Assembly (NCBI GenBank): GCA_013396525.1
Contig: VWYX01000908.1
Coordinates: 124,001 to 188,000, forward strand
Reading direction: 5' to 3'
Length of the DNA: 64,000 nt
Source of the DNA: Chaetorhynchus papuensis
Lineage: Eukaryota > Chordata > Aves > Passeriformes > Rhipiduridae
The first letter of the stretch is position 1, and every line of letters starts with the position of its first letter. The position numbers and the translations under genes are program-made. Below are positions 39,601-54,600 of the stretch, piece by piece. Under the pieces are notes generated by a model. That model did not search any database. It was given only the letters and a program-made list of their open reading frames with translations, and was not told the DNA's origin.

Positions 39601-42600
39601 CAAACTTTTACCCACAGGGGAAGGAAAGCACTTTTACTCCTCTCTAGTTTCCTTTTTGATCACTTATGAGCCTGTTTTGGTATTCTCCAGAAACGTGAAA
39701 TCAAAAGACCTCTGAAAGAGGAATAGGAAAGAAAGAACATGGAGGAAGTGAGAAGGTTTACAGCCATAAAAGGACCTATAGAATACACTACAGTGGCAAA
39801 CAGAACCTTTCTGCCTCAGCCCATCAAAAGACACTGTTTATTTATTTGTTTAAGTTACAGAAGTATGTAATTCTTGTGAAGAGCTGCAGCTGAGGAAAAC
39901 TAAGTCTCCAAATGAGTAATTACATTTAAAGTGAAGTAGGTTCAATGTGTTTATGTCAGACTTACATTTGGAAGGTCACAGAACTCAAAGCTTGTATAGT
40001 AATCCAGGCAAGAGCAGTAGTTTGTTTCTATTTTACCCAGAATCTTCTGTTTAGTACATGGGGTCAGGAAAATATTTTCCAGAACAGCTTCTAACTGAAA
40101 CTTATCAGGATACAAGAGTTGATTTCTCTGCAATGAACCAAGAAAACAAAGTTAAAAGATGCCACAAGATCTTAGACGCTCCTTGGAGCCCACTCATCCC
40201 ATCCCCGGGCTGGCTTTTGTTACTCCAGTAGCTTCAGGATTTTAATGTAACATTTCCAAAACATAACATTTCCACTTGACAATGTTTTGGCTTCTCAGCC
40301 TTGTTACCGGTCCCCATCCTACCAGTTTTGCAAATTTAGGGCACAGGTGAGGCCTCTAGTTTGTAAGAACCCTTTCTTTCTTAACTGTCCTCCATTTAAC
40401 TTTCTTCCTGTGTAGAGAGATATGTAACAGTAAAGTGAAATAATGGTATCTCACTGAAAATGGTGCTCTACAGGAGCTTTCTTAAAATCCACTCAACATT
40501 ACCTCTAAAAACAAAATAACTTCTCATCTACTAAGAACAGCTTCCATAAAAATGGTGAGTCAACAGATACAAATACCTGTCAGATACAAATAACTGCCTT
40601 CTCTTACCTCGTATGTGAAATTGTGTTTGAATTTTTTGTCATCCCAGTTCAGATCTAGGTATTCATTAAACAATGTTGGTCTTTGCTCTAGAGACCCACA
40701 TGCATGCAGGTGTTCCATGCTTACTATCCTCTGAAGCTGGAAAAGTGGAAAAAATTGACACATGTAAGTAGTTTTCTAAAAGAAGTATTCAGTATATCCT
40801 AGGGCAGTAGGTTTCCTGGGCAAAACCACGCCCTGTGAGACCCCCTGGATGATCTATACCCATAAAACACTGCTTCAGTCTCTCCCAAGAAACATAAGGG
40901 GCTGACACTTCTGTCCTGAGGGAAAGCTGCTGCCCAAGTACAACCATGTCTGGCAACATAAAACAGAATTTTTCACAGGGTTTATTTTTCTTCCTCTGAG
41001 ACACAAAAAGGTTGACTTCCAGGCTTTCATATGGCAACAAGCACAGAAAAAAAAATAATTCTGTGAGGATCGAACACAGAAATTTGGCTACTCTCATCCC
41101 TTCCAAGGCTGCAAGACTCATACCTGACCTGCAGTGAGTGTCACACAGCCACCCCAGGCTGTGATGTCCATCCTGGATTTATCCTCCAGGCTCAGCTGGA
41201 GGTGAGCAGGCTGCCCAGCATTTCCTGAGACCTGCAGCTGAAAGCAGAGAAAGATTTGTCCAGCAGCAAGACCAGAACCAGCAGAATGATCCCCATCCAG
41301 TGGAGGAAAACAGAGGCACAGTGAAAGCCATGACAGATCCATGTTAAAACTCCAGGGAAATCTGTGGCCTCGAAGCTCCAGGCCTGAGACAAACATGGGG
41401 GAGCTGCAGTTCCACAACCAAGGCCATGGAAGGCTTTTGTTACCCTCTCTGGAAGCTGCCTGGGGTCTGTCATGCAAAGCAATTAATGGCACAACTGCAA
41501 TAATGACCCTACAAGAGAATTTATTCCTCTGAATACGATTCTGAAACCATCCTGAGTATTGTGCAAACCCCTCTGAGCACCAAAGGGCTTCACATGGACA
41601 AACACTGCACAGCTGGCACAGCTTATTGCTGAAAGCCTTCAGCCTTCAGCTGCAATGTCCTGGCCCACACAGTGCATTGTCAGACAGAAATTATACTGCA
41701 GTATTTGATCTTGAAGGGTGATTTGTGGAGTTCCTCCTCCTCTTTTTCCCTATATATGCTTTGCAAGGGCACTTCACAACTATATTTTAAAGCCTTTCTA
41801 GCCTTGTACATTTTCACATTTGTGTTGCAATTTCTTCTACAATCCAAAAATTTACATTTTCTTCACAGGGGTATCAAAGGGTCTCTGGTTTGGTTTTGTT
41901 CTGTTTTGTTGTTGTTGTTGTTGTTTTTCTTGTGTGTGCGGACTAGGAGTTTGTTCATTGCTTTATGGACCAAATTTGCCTCATTTTCATTGCTTGGCTG
42001 GTTCCTGTGCACTTCTGGGTTCCTCCCATCCAAAATGGGTCAGTGCTGAAAGTGCAAGACTGTCAGCTGGGATCAGTTATGCTTTAAAAAGGAAACAGTG
42101 CTGCTAGTTTGGACACAAGGCAATAACAGCACTTGGTGCTCTTTACATTTTTCAGGATCATATTTGGTTCTGCAATTCTCAGGGGTGAAAGGCACACTCA
42201 CAGTAAATGCAGCATCACATCTGTGTACTTTGCAGCCCAGTCTCATGATCTCACCTGCTGGTTGTACTTTCTGCCCCTTCTTTCTGACAGAGAATGCACC
42301 TCCAGTTGCTTCAGAGTGTAATTAAATGGGTGGACAGCAGTGGCTCTGTAGCTTGTCAAGTGTCTTCCAAACTTCAGAGAAGATGACACTGATATCTGAG
42401 CCATATCAACAGATGGAAAAGGAACTTGTGAAATAAAACACCTCTCACATACTCACCTCAAACTTGCATCCAGTAACATTTCCCTGTACCTTGTCCTCAG
42501 AATAATGTGCACAATAAAGACCTTTCTGAAGTAGTGAGGCAAATTAATGTTCAAATTAGGACAATTCTTGCTACTTCAATTCTCTGCATAGCACAGCTCA

Positions 42601-45600
42601 AAGCAGAACTATTCTCTGTATTTTACTAAAATCATGAACAATGCTTAAGTTTGTTGAGGCTTAATTTTGGTCTTATCTTTAGGCACTGCAGGGTGCACTG
42701 CCACAGAGTCATTAGACACAGCTTGCAAAGTTAAAGCACAAGAAAGAAACATTTGCTTCATCAGGAACCAAATTCTGTTATGTTGTTGAAAGAAAAATAT
42801 TTTTGTGGTAATTAAGATAGTGGTGGCATTTAAACAGTTGTGGTAATTTAAGTAGTAGTAGAAAAAACATTCTATACAACTGCTAAAGTAAATTTTGGAA
42901 TTTTAACACTTTTTAAAGAAATCAAGAAACTTCTGTGCTCTTTGCAGGCACATTTATGTTTATGTATGGTAGCATATTTTATACATTGTCTTCTATCTTT
43001 CCACTATTGAGAAAATAATGTAATACTCAGCCAAGATGCTGTTAGCAGCAAGTCAGAAAACTGTCCCCACTTAACCACATCTGGAAATCAACCTACCACA
43101 AGTTCTTCTAGTTCTGTCTTTTAAAGAATAGTGCTGACTTACTTTAAGAAAACAAAGACTGGTTTCAACTGTTCCATATTTGTCAGTCTTGCTAATAAAG
43201 AGGAGAGTAAAAGAATGAAATACAAAAGAGCTTTGACTGAACCAGTAAAGCTGAGAACACTAGGCAAGGTATGTGTCCCCTTCTGTGGGGGCAAACACAG
43301 AATTATACCCATGCAACGAGCTCTTCATCCTTTTCGATCTCAGCTAATGCTCACACTCACTCACTTGTCTTAGATTTTATTTCTTTGTCCCTAAGCTGCT
43401 TTAAACATGACATTTGTGCTATTCTTTCCACCTACTCTCAGAGGCCTTTACCCAGTGCTTTGAAGTTTATGCATTTCATTACCTTTGGTTAAGCAGCAAG
43501 GCGTGGGGTTACTGCAAACGAAAAAATAGTAGGGCCTGAAAATTCTTCCTACAGGAATATCAGCTGCTCATCTTTCATAGTCAGAACTTCGTGTATATCT
43601 AAGAAGAGGGATAGTTTGCCTTATAGTTGCATTCCCTGACTTGCTTAGTGCCTTTTTTAATTAGGAAAACCCCCAAACTCTTGATATTCTCCTGACATTT
43701 ATTTGCTCTGGGCCACTGTACCTTGTCCTTCTCGTTCCAAACAACAGTGAGATCATCCCGGTGATGGCGTGCTGAATGTTTCACATATAAGTTGACCCTG
43801 GCATGCCATGGAAAAGGGATGGAGAGAGGATGGAGAAGTTCCACTACAAGGAAAACAAACAAGTAAGATTTCCCACCAGGAATGATGACCATTCCCAGGA
43901 CATTTTCCCACAGGCAGCAGGACATCCCTTGGTTCCCAGGGTCTCTGCTCATACACACCCACCCACCCCCCACCCAGCAGCCACAATGACTTCACTGTGC
44001 TGGTATCTGCCCAACGTGAGGAAACGTAAGTGAAAACAGGAACCCTCTCCCTATTTACCAGCAAAACAGCTGTTACCTGCAATAATCACAAGATTGACAG
44101 CTACACCCAGAGCAACTTCAGCAACAACAGCCTCTGTTCAGATCATAAAGCCTCAACATAAGGGTTTAACACCTCAAGGTAGCAGCCAGTGTGACCAGTG
44201 CTCCCTGCAGTACCCAGTACTTAAGTTTATGTTCCATATTCACAAAGCAGGAAGACTGTTCTGAAGTGCACTTTTCTAACAGCCAGACCTATAATGAATT
44301 TAAAGTAAATAAGACCTTAGAAGCCGTAAATTGAAACCAGGATTGAAACCCTTTGGATATGCATTTTGAAATCAGATTTATGTAGTTTATTTAATTTTAT
44401 TTTATTGTCTGCTTTGAGCACTTGTAAAAGAATTGAGAAACCTACCCTGAATGCCATGACCTCCAGGCAGCTTTGGGAAGAGTCCAGTGTAAGTGCCTGT
44501 TAGCTTTATCTCTTTGCCATCCCACAGGGCAATGTGCCTCAGCTGACGTGTTCTGTTGCCTTTTTGGTAAATCGTCATAAATACAAGTTGCCTTGGAAGA
44601 ATTTTTAACTAAAAATAAAAGAAGGGAAAAATTAAACCACAAGTTCTCTGAGAAATTAAAAATCTAAGTGTAATTTTGGTACCCCAAAGTCCTGTGGAGT
44701 CTGTAGGAATGTGTTTTTAAAAGGTCTAGTACAATGATATTCTAAGCCCACTATTCTCGTACAAGCAACTATTTATTTCTACTTGTCTTCATTTCTACAG
44801 AAAGTCATCTTTGCAAATAATGGAATGTACATAGACAACTGAGTATTCCCTTTACAACAGTCTTTGATTATTGTACAGTTTGATTTTCTATCTTTTATCT
44901 CACAGAATAATCCTTACAACATCAAGAGTCCCACTATTACAGAATAAATCCAGCAGATAGCACAAACAGGTGCTATACAAAATAGGTATTGTGACATCTT
45001 TTCTTATTTAGAAAAAGAAACGTGTGGTACCTGTATAATAAAAACGGGCAATTGTTCAGTTTGTAACACATTATTTTTCTTATTTCCTATAAATCTGATA
45101 TGTGTGCTCCATCTATAGGAGCAAAGAAATATGAACTCAAAGGAATCCACAGTCAAATATTTGCTCATGCTGCTGGAGAAATCAAGGGCAAAACAGCTCA
45201 CACAGCAGGAGCTGTGTTTGCCCTTCACTGCTTGGCAGCCACCCCGAGTGCCCTCCTGTCACAGCTGCCTTTGCCATCAGAGGGTGGTACCAACCTGGGC
45301 CATGGTCTGTGCCACTTCAATGGCATTAGTGTAGCTGGTTCCAGTGAAAGTTAGCTTTGCTGAAACATTAAAATCCCTTTTTTCCATCCTGAGGTAGAGT
45401 TTGCCTTTTGCTTCACTCATATCATAATTTACCTTTTCATGTTCCCATTGAATAAAAAAAAAAAAAAAGAAAAAGAAAAAGAAAAAACTGGGATTGTTAA
45501 CATCTTTAAATACAGGAACATCCTCAACAATAATAAAAATGTTAGAGATACTAGTACTAGAAATAAAGCAGCTTGATTCCTAAAATACTAGACAAGTCTA

Positions 45601-48600
45601 CTTTGCAGTGATGTATGCAATGGATTACTTGCAGATAGTTACCTTAGAAGACAGCTCTGCTGCACAGGGGAAGTACTGTAGAAAGAAGGGATGAGTCTGG
45701 AGTGCTTTTATATTCAACTCTTCACTAAAGGGAAGAAATGAACTTTTGTTCAACACTATTTCAGAAGGTCCACTCTGGCTGGCAGCACAAGTTCCTCTGA
45801 GTTAGCTCCAAGGCTGCCACAGCTTTTAGAGTTACAAATGGCAGTGCCTTCCGTTGAACACTTACCCAGCTCCCAGTTTTTGATGCATTCACACAAAATG
45901 ATCATCTCTGAGCTCAATAAAAAAATCTGTGTATGCATCCCAGGGACAGAATGTAGCCCACTGGACCAGAAATTACTTTGCCATAGCAAATGCATCAGCT
46001 TTTTAAAAATGAGAAAGGTATGTTGGAATCTGACTTCACAAGCACTGTCATAGTTTACAATAGTTTACATAGTTTACTTAGAATTTACAATTATTAGAGA
46101 TTTTAACAGAACTTATAAGACTTTTCAATGCAAAGGTCTTTTGCTAGAAACTTAAGAAATATCTGAAATACCCCAAGGCTGAAAATACCAACCTATTAAA
46201 CACCCTTAAAAGCCTACAGTTTTGTACAGATACAGCCATAATGATACCAACTTAGAAAACCAAGGCTCCATAATTTTACAAGTTTCAACTGTGCCAAAAC
46301 AATCAATTATGTCAAGTTAAGTTACATTTTTAAGTACTTGTCTGGCTCAGGCCTGGAATTTTATGGACTCTTTCACTGTCTGCTCCTTGGATGCTGTGTG
46401 GGCAGGCAGAGAGACAGGCACGTCCCAGGCTGTGAGGGGAGGAATCTGTCTGCAGCCCTTCAGAAACTCCCTGAGGTTTACAGACTGTTTGGTGGGACTA
46501 CTCACTTTATCCAAGTTTTGTTATCCATTTCACCAGTGATTTGGTGATTAATACAGTAACTGTTTTCCATGGAATCACAGTGGCCTAATGACATTTTTTA
46601 TAGGCTCAGAATGACCCTTTTACCCTTGCTGATCTTTTTTTCTACTGATGGAAAAGGAGAAGTTTGTGTGTTGTTCATAGGTCAGCCTCAGAGCTCCTTC
46701 GGTTTCATTTTTAGTCATGACTTCTTGACTTGTCATCTGTGGAGGGGGAAAATAAACAAATCACATGCCATAACTTCTACCCATCATTTCACCTCAACTG
46801 AGCACAATCTCTGGACTCACTTAAAACCATTATCTTGACTGAAGTCTATCTTCCAGACAGGCCTTCTGGATGCTTCCTAGATGTAAACCAAAAGCCTCAA
46901 GAAAGGTTTTCCTTTTTTTTTGTATTTTTCCATAGCTACTCATTTGCATTACTGACAAATATTAGTGCTACTTTCAGTGGACCCTTATCTGGTTTAAGTC
47001 TAAAGCTACTGGTTCTTGTTTATGTCTCCCCCACTTTCATTTTTCATATACTAAATTGCCTTTTTTTCTTCTTTTTTTTTTCTTTTAAAAGAAACAGATG
47101 GGGCTCCACAATTTTTTTACTCCAGGGCGTTTTCTTCCTCCCACAGCTGCTGCATCATCTACAGCTTTATCCTGAAAATGCTAAAGAATCCCTCTGGGAA
47201 GGGTGAGGGCTGTCTACCATCAACACTGTCTGTGGGAACAGTAATTTCTGAAGTCCCCTGGTTATGCTCATACCTTATACATGAATAAGGCACCTCAAGA
47301 ATTACCATCTCTGCTTTTCTTTTTTTTTATTCAAACATTTAGAGGATAAAAGACATTTCACTAAATATTAATGGGGAAGAAGCAGTGAAAGTGTCTTATA
47401 CCTTTCAATAACATGTTGGCATTAAATATTCCTTTGAAACACTGATACTTAATATGCAGGTTTAATATTGATCTAATGTTTATGTTCAGGAAAGTTGACC
47501 TTTACTTTTGCATCCTTAGCTACATGTCCTGTTATTTGAAGAGAAGGTGGAGGATCACTTGGAAGTGTTTTTCTTTGTACTACCCTTCAAAAAGGAAGGA
47601 AACAGTTCAATTAATACTTCTTTCTCCCAAGGGATAAACGAGTACAGCCTTTGTTGATCCTATCAAGTAGTTTGGAATATAAATCTACTTCTGTTTATTC
47701 AACACTGAAGCATTTTAGGTATTTGTGCTACAAGTGGTTTAACCAAGCCAAGGAGTTCTCTAGGTATGAAGGACAGCTGTTTTCTACCAAAAGTTCTTTC
47801 TACTTTTGTGAGCCCTATCGGTTGCAAAGTGACTGAAATCATCCTGAAATGCTTAACCCTGAAACTGGGGATTTCAGGTACCTGACCAGGTTCCTTGGAA
47901 ACAGACCACTATCTCTGTGCTTAAGTTGAATGAGGATTCAGATAAACTGGGCCAAGTCAGCTCTCAGCTGCACTCATATAAACCTGGAGTAATTTCACTG
48001 AGGCCACTGGAAGTGCTCTGGATTAATGCAAATGTAACTCAAGTGACAACTCAAATCAAAGCACAGCAAAAGTTCTGTGGTGCGTTACCTTAAGAAAGAA
48101 GGGAAGTCCCAAGTGATGGAGAAGTGATATTGAATGCTTCACCTCTGCCTTGAACACAAATATACCAAAGAGTTCAAAGTCTGTGTCAACATCCACAGTC
48201 ACAGTTATATCTTTCTCACCATACTGGATTTCACAGGTAGTCTTGGCTTTGTTTTCTATATAGAAGGGACAAAACAGTGCCAATTTGAGCAGCTGATTTT
48301 TGAGAAATTTCAGTACTGCCTGCAAAAAAAATCAATCCAGCCAGCTTTTGGGTTAATACGTTCATCAAGACAGTCATCATTCAGGATTACAAAAACTTTG
48401 GCCTGTGGTTGAAGAAGGGCAGAGTTTTTCTGTATGTCCTTGAACTTTGTCCTTATGAAGTCTTGTGGTAACAGAGCTTGTGTACCCACATCCAGTGTTA
48501 AGTGGCAAGTCATTTCCTGTCAGGAATGTGTTTGTGCAGCTAGAGCTGACTAATCCACACAGCCAACTGCATCCCTGGCCTGTTGGGAAGAGCTTTGAGC

Positions 48601-51600
48601 TGCTCTGACCTCCACTGACTCCTTTGGTTCCAGCTACAGCAGCTCAACAATGCCCAGAGACCTGAAGAACTTTCCCCACTTTCCTACCAGCTTTTCATTT
48701 TTGAAAAGGAAAATACAAGACTGCTAAAAGATAAAAATGAGATGAGAGATGTGAAACCCCCCAAATTCTTTATGACAAGACAAAACCCACAGAAATGAAT
48801 GCAATCACATGGTGACTCTGGCTGTCCTGAGAGCAACCTCTCATCCTGCTGCTTTTTTTCTGGATGGGTGTAAGGAGATGATGCCCCTCACATTTGTATT
48901 GATTCAGTGCCTGCTAACCTCAGTAATTCCTGCCCTTTGGTGCTCTCACTGTTGTTGTATTTTCTTCAACACGAATGTATTCCCCGGGGGCATTTAAGGT
49001 ACCTGATCACAGTGTAAGAGGGATGAGCAGATAGGATTTATGCCAGAGCAAGCTTTGAGGGTAGACTGGCTTCATCAGCTCATCACAGATGCAGTTTCAG
49101 AATGACAATTTTACTTAAAAACAAGATAAAGCCTCTTTTTAGGTACTACCAGCAAATCTTAGTCAGTTTGTAGTTGTAGAAGGAACAGCTGAAACATCCT
49201 CAAAGATCTATTATAGTATAAAAAAACCTGTCATTCCTGGCAGGTACCCACCTGATTTCTGTAAACTGAGAATCAAGTTGATTGCTTTAGGGTAGCCAGA
49301 TGCTTGGAGTACCTCACTGCTGTGCACACTCTGGCAGAAGACATCCACTTGGTGGCCAACATAATAGGAGTTTATTACATATGTGATTGATGTTTCTCCT
49401 GCTGCAATGTGCACATATCTCTCTTGGGTAGCGTTTCTCCCTTGAAAAACCACATCTATCTAAAAAATGACACGTAGATATAAGGTCTCAAAACAATATT
49501 TAAGTACTATTTAATCTTAAAACAGGAGAAAATGGAAGTGAAAGAAGGTTCTCTAGTCTATACTTAAGTCAAAACCTATCCATTAACAAAATGTATCTTG
49601 GCCTTTCATTAATCATCCTTGACTTTCCAGTATGAAGCTCATTCAGCAGAGTGAATGTCAAGCCATGCCAGCCTCACTGATCTATGTCAAATTCTCATGA
49701 GGTTCTTTCATCCCACAAACACAACTCTCTTTATATAAAGGATACTTGATCTACACCTACTGACAATATTTACCAGATAGTGGGTACTCCAATACTTCCC
49801 TGAAAATAGCACCCAAAGAAATACTCCTTTAAGTATAAAATCCCCATTGAAGAGCAAAGGAGCACTATTCCAGTCCCTGGTACAGTGTGCTCAAGCTATT
49901 CTCCTGTAGAGTTACAGTATCAACAATACCCAGTCTACTAACCCTGATCAGCATGGAAGAAACTCGTTCAGAAAGCAGTCAAGAAGAAACTTTCTATTTC
50001 AGTAGTTCAGGTTTTAGCCATCCACAGTTTTTAAATATCAGAAAATCTCAGCTTCCATTCTGTACCTTACAAAATGGTAGTTTTCATTCAAGCCATGGGC
50101 TTGAATTACATTATTATCCAAGACAATAATTATAATTTTTAAAAAAACTGAACCAAAACAACAAAACTCCAAAACTACCTGTAAAATCGATGGGATTCTG
50201 GCTTGTAGCAGCCATGGCAAAGTGTGATGGAAATTCCCTGTTATGTTGGTACTTGTTTCAAACTCCTGGATTTGTCCTTCGAGAGCTGTTAGGTGAGTGC
50301 CATAAAGCACTTTCAACCTAAAGCTCCTGGTCACTTTGAGGTTCAAGATACCCTGTGTGCAACAAAAGTAAATTGTGACAAGACAAAATTGTAAAACTTA
50401 AAGCTCCAGCTGGTCAGGACTCCTGCTTTGGTTGAGACACTTATCTTCTCAAAGATGTGTCAAAAATGCATCTTGTATAATTTTATAACTCAACATAGTT
50501 ACAAATGTCCCTTTTATTTTAGAATTCAACCATTTAACACATATTCTCCAGTATGGCCATGCCTTAGTGCCATTCAAGCAGCTACATGGTTAACAAAGAG
50601 TAAGTGGGTTTTTGTAAGTCTTGTGTTTCTCTGATACAAAAATGTGCCAGGTAGTCTGGGAGGGAAAATACCATTTGGAAAGGATCCAGTGAAATCCCAC
50701 CAGTGTTCCCCTCTGCCCTGTGTGTCCAGGGGACACTGCAGCTCTGTCAGACACAAAAATGCAGTGCCCTCCTCTCACTCCACACTGGGAGCAAACCTCC
50801 AGCCCCAGGCTTGTGCAAAGTCCTGGTCTAAGCTGTTCTCCCATGAGAACAAACTGAGCTTCTGGACTCCCCTCAAGAGCAGAGGGAGCACCTGGACTCC
50901 CCCTTCAGCAAAACAGCAAATGCATAAAGTCACATCTACAGCAGCTGGTCTTTGCCATCTCACTTCCACAGCTGCTGCTCCCCTCGTGGTGTGACTCCAG
51001 GCTGGAATCATGTCTCCCCAGCCATTGATAACCTACCTGAAACTCAATCCTCTCTTTTATTTGCAAAGTCTTCAATGTCTCTATGTTATGAGCAAGTTTG
51101 TAGTTAAGAGACACAACATCCAACTTCTGGACGAAGTTCAGTTCTTCTGTAATCTGCTCAGTCCAAGTAAATATGATAAAAGTTAACTGTGGCACATCTC
51201 TGATATGGAGAGTTCTCTGAATAACTGTAATTATTGGACTAATTACTCATTAGAATAAAATTATGAAAACTGTGAAAACTTTATGGTGAAGGATTGTCTT
51301 TCAGAAGTCACAACTTTGTATTGTAAAAGGAAATATACTGCACCAAGTGAAGATACTTGATAAGGAAGGTTTGATATAATTTACAAATGGGAGTCATGGA
51401 TCATTGCTTATCTCAAATTTGTTGCACAGAAGGAGGGGCTGAAAGATACTGCCTTCATTTAATTAAGGTCTTTAGAAGCAAATCAGCCCCTGCAGAGTAT
51501 TGCTTTTGGGTTGTTTGCAGAAACAATATTTAGCAAGTCAATTAGCTCACTTCAACCCCTATTTCACATATTACTGATATGGAGAGACACTTACTTGTTT

Positions 51601-54600
51601 GCTGTTCACACAGAAATGAATAAATCCTTTGTATAAGTCACTGGTTTTTTCTGATACCACATCAAGTAACACCCTCATGGGAACACCAATGTCAGCAGCT
51701 CCTTGAATATTATGGGTTAGCACCACATCCAACTCCTGCCTTTCCTGTTAATATTTCACAGCATAGATAGCAAAGCACATGTAGAACCCAAAGCTTGCTG
51801 CAATACAGAGCTCAAACCAGAAATCTGTCTGTCCTACCTTTAATATTCATGAAACTCTCACTAGCTATGTTGTTTCTCTGTGGCACAGAAATATGCAAAA
51901 GTTACCAGTTATGGCAGGAAAGTGAAACATCATGAGGAAACAGATACCTGTATATGCTCTCTACTCTCCTGCTCTGATGACAAGAGAAGCCAAACTTGTA
52001 ATTGTCACCAGAAAAGCCAGAGATTCACAGCCTTTCCTGTGCTGCTGTCTCACTGAATAAACAAACAGCAGTGTCTGAATCATCACTGCCTGTTATTTTG
52101 CAGGGTAAATCACAGTGATATAAGGAACATTCAAAGTACAATACAAACAACAAAAATTTACACATAAAGAGCATAACAAGGAAATGATTCAGGAAGTGCC
52201 AAAGCCTGTATCCTATTATCCTACACATCTTTTACTGCATGCTGAAGATGCCAGATTTTCAAAGATTTTATTATTTTATTTTTATTCTGGCATTTATTAC
52301 TAAAGCTTGACTATTTGTTCCAAATAAAATAGGTTAGAGTCCATCACTCAGTACTTTGTACACACAGTCCAACAGCCTGCAGGGTACTCACATCAGTGAC
52401 TTTTAGTATAAGGAGTCCTCGGAATTTACTTTCATCAACAGTGATCAATGACTGTGAATCTAGGTTCATTTTATCCATCAAAAGGTAGCCTGAACCATCA
52501 ATTTTCATTGGTGCTCCAAGATCCTGTAAAAGAAGGAAAAAATTTTTGAAATTCACCACTTTTACACTTAACCACAAATACATCCTACCCCTGAAACTTT
52601 TGATTCCTACTAGCAGCTTTAATAATGCCTAGCTGTAAAATCAAATATATCAGGCAGCATAGCCACAGGATGTTTCACACATCTTGACAGCTTTTTAATA
52701 CATTTTATAAATTTTGTCTTTTTTATTTTGAATATGTTTGATTATTTTTGATGAATGAGTCAGCATAAATAGAACACTGGACAATGTGGCAGCTCTTCCT
52801 GCCTAAATGAAAAGTTAATTAATATTCTATGCTTGGCATTGTCCCAGTGGCCCAAAGCTTCCATAAATTCAGTGAAACCAGACAGTATACATAAGGGTAT
52901 TATGGCAGTTCTGGTTTTGGGAAAGGGCAGATGAATCTCATCTTTGTAGATTCAGACTTACCTTGACTTGCTTATTGAATTCACAGATCATACTGTGATA
53001 ACATGTCTATCAAACTTGCTATACACTGAATTTTCTGACCTGAAGATTATCTCTTTACTTCATATATTTTTAAACTATTTCACAGTTTGTTTCTCAGACT
53101 GCTGAGAGACTATAACTGCTGATATAGCCCAAGACAAATATGAATAATCATTATTTCTTGAATATAAAAACCTTGCAGAATTCTCAACCACATTTTAGAA
53201 AACACATCAGAGCTAGTACAAGCAAGTCCATTATCTGCAGGTACTGATTAACAGAAAATTTGGCTTATGCCATACAAAAATACATATCAATGACTGGCTC
53301 CAAAAGTAAGAGGCAGCATCAAAAGAGAATGGTTTTCTTACTTCTCTGCAACAACTTTGAAATCCTTAGATTATTGTCTTTTGACTTTAGCAGGTACAAA
53401 GGTCCCAGCTTAGATGTATAAATTCAACATTAAAGGAGGAATTTTCCATACCTGAATTGTTTGGCATTGGTTTTCTATAAGTATTTTCCACTGAAGGTTC
53501 TTTTCAGGGTCAAAGTCCCCATTCATTTGAAGTTCACAGGCTCCCAATTTCATTCCAATTCCAATAAGATATTTTAAGTGTTTCCATGCAGTGATGGACA
53601 GCTCATTTTCCCTTGGGATTTCCTTCAGCTGGGGAAGGTCATGCCTGAATTGAATTTTCAGAGTAATCCTTGGCTTGCACTCTGCTCTCACTTCAAGACG
53701 GGCACTTTTGCTTTCTGTTTCCAGGACAGAGAGAAGCTCTGCCTGGCACTTGTCTTTCTGAATGGATCCTGTGAGCCGTGACTGAGTTGGGAAACTGAGA
53801 TCCTACCAAGAGTTAAACAAAAAATCCTTTGGAATATAAAAACTCTTTAAGACAAGTGTGCATTGCATGATACAATATCAGAGACAAAACCTACAATCTC
53901 TATGCTGCCATTTTTCTCCCTCTCTACAAGAAAGGTGGTGATTTTTCCTGAATAGGACCTGATGGAAGATTTAAGGACTGTCCTGCAGAATTCACAGCTT
54001 CTGTATCTTTACAAAGTTTTACATTTACAAAAATACAAAATACCTGTTTCTTCAGATTGGCAAAGTTTACAGAACATTCTGTGCTTCATTCAGACCACAC
54101 CAATCTCAATTTTCAAACAAATTAACAGTCAAAAAATCATAGGCCTAACAGACATTCTTGCATCTGGTTCTACAAGGTTTGCTTTTTTTAATAATTAAAC
54201 TTCCAGCTTGTCTTGTGCAACATCTCAAATGAAATGTTTCTTCTCATTCTTTCAAAGGATTTCTAAAAAACACTGAAAATTCTTCTATTTTTAATACTTT
54301 AAGGGGTTTTCATTCCCTCTTCACTACAACTTTCCTGTCATTTTTATTTTTATGTTGCTACTTTGTAGTTGAGGAAGTTATTCAATTTGAGGATGTGAAA
54401 GCAAAATATAAATGCCTATGGACATCTAGAAAAAACCCCTGATTTTGCCATAATCATTCTTTCTAATGTAGTCAGTGAGGATAACTGGAAAAACCAAGGA
54501 AATTCTATTTTAATATAATCCACACAGACCAGGGAATTTATTTTTGCCAGAGTTCAGGCTGATATTGCTGTTCAGCCTTAGAGGGCAGTGTCGGCCTGTG

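Noticed and set aside
48680..48910. Open minus-strand frame after a good pyrimidine tract, considered for the missing LLTP exon
   Set aside because: It could accept phase 1 from the upstream exon, but it has no usable donor in phase 0 and its sequence (KKQQDERLLSGQPE...) shows none of the repeat motifs.
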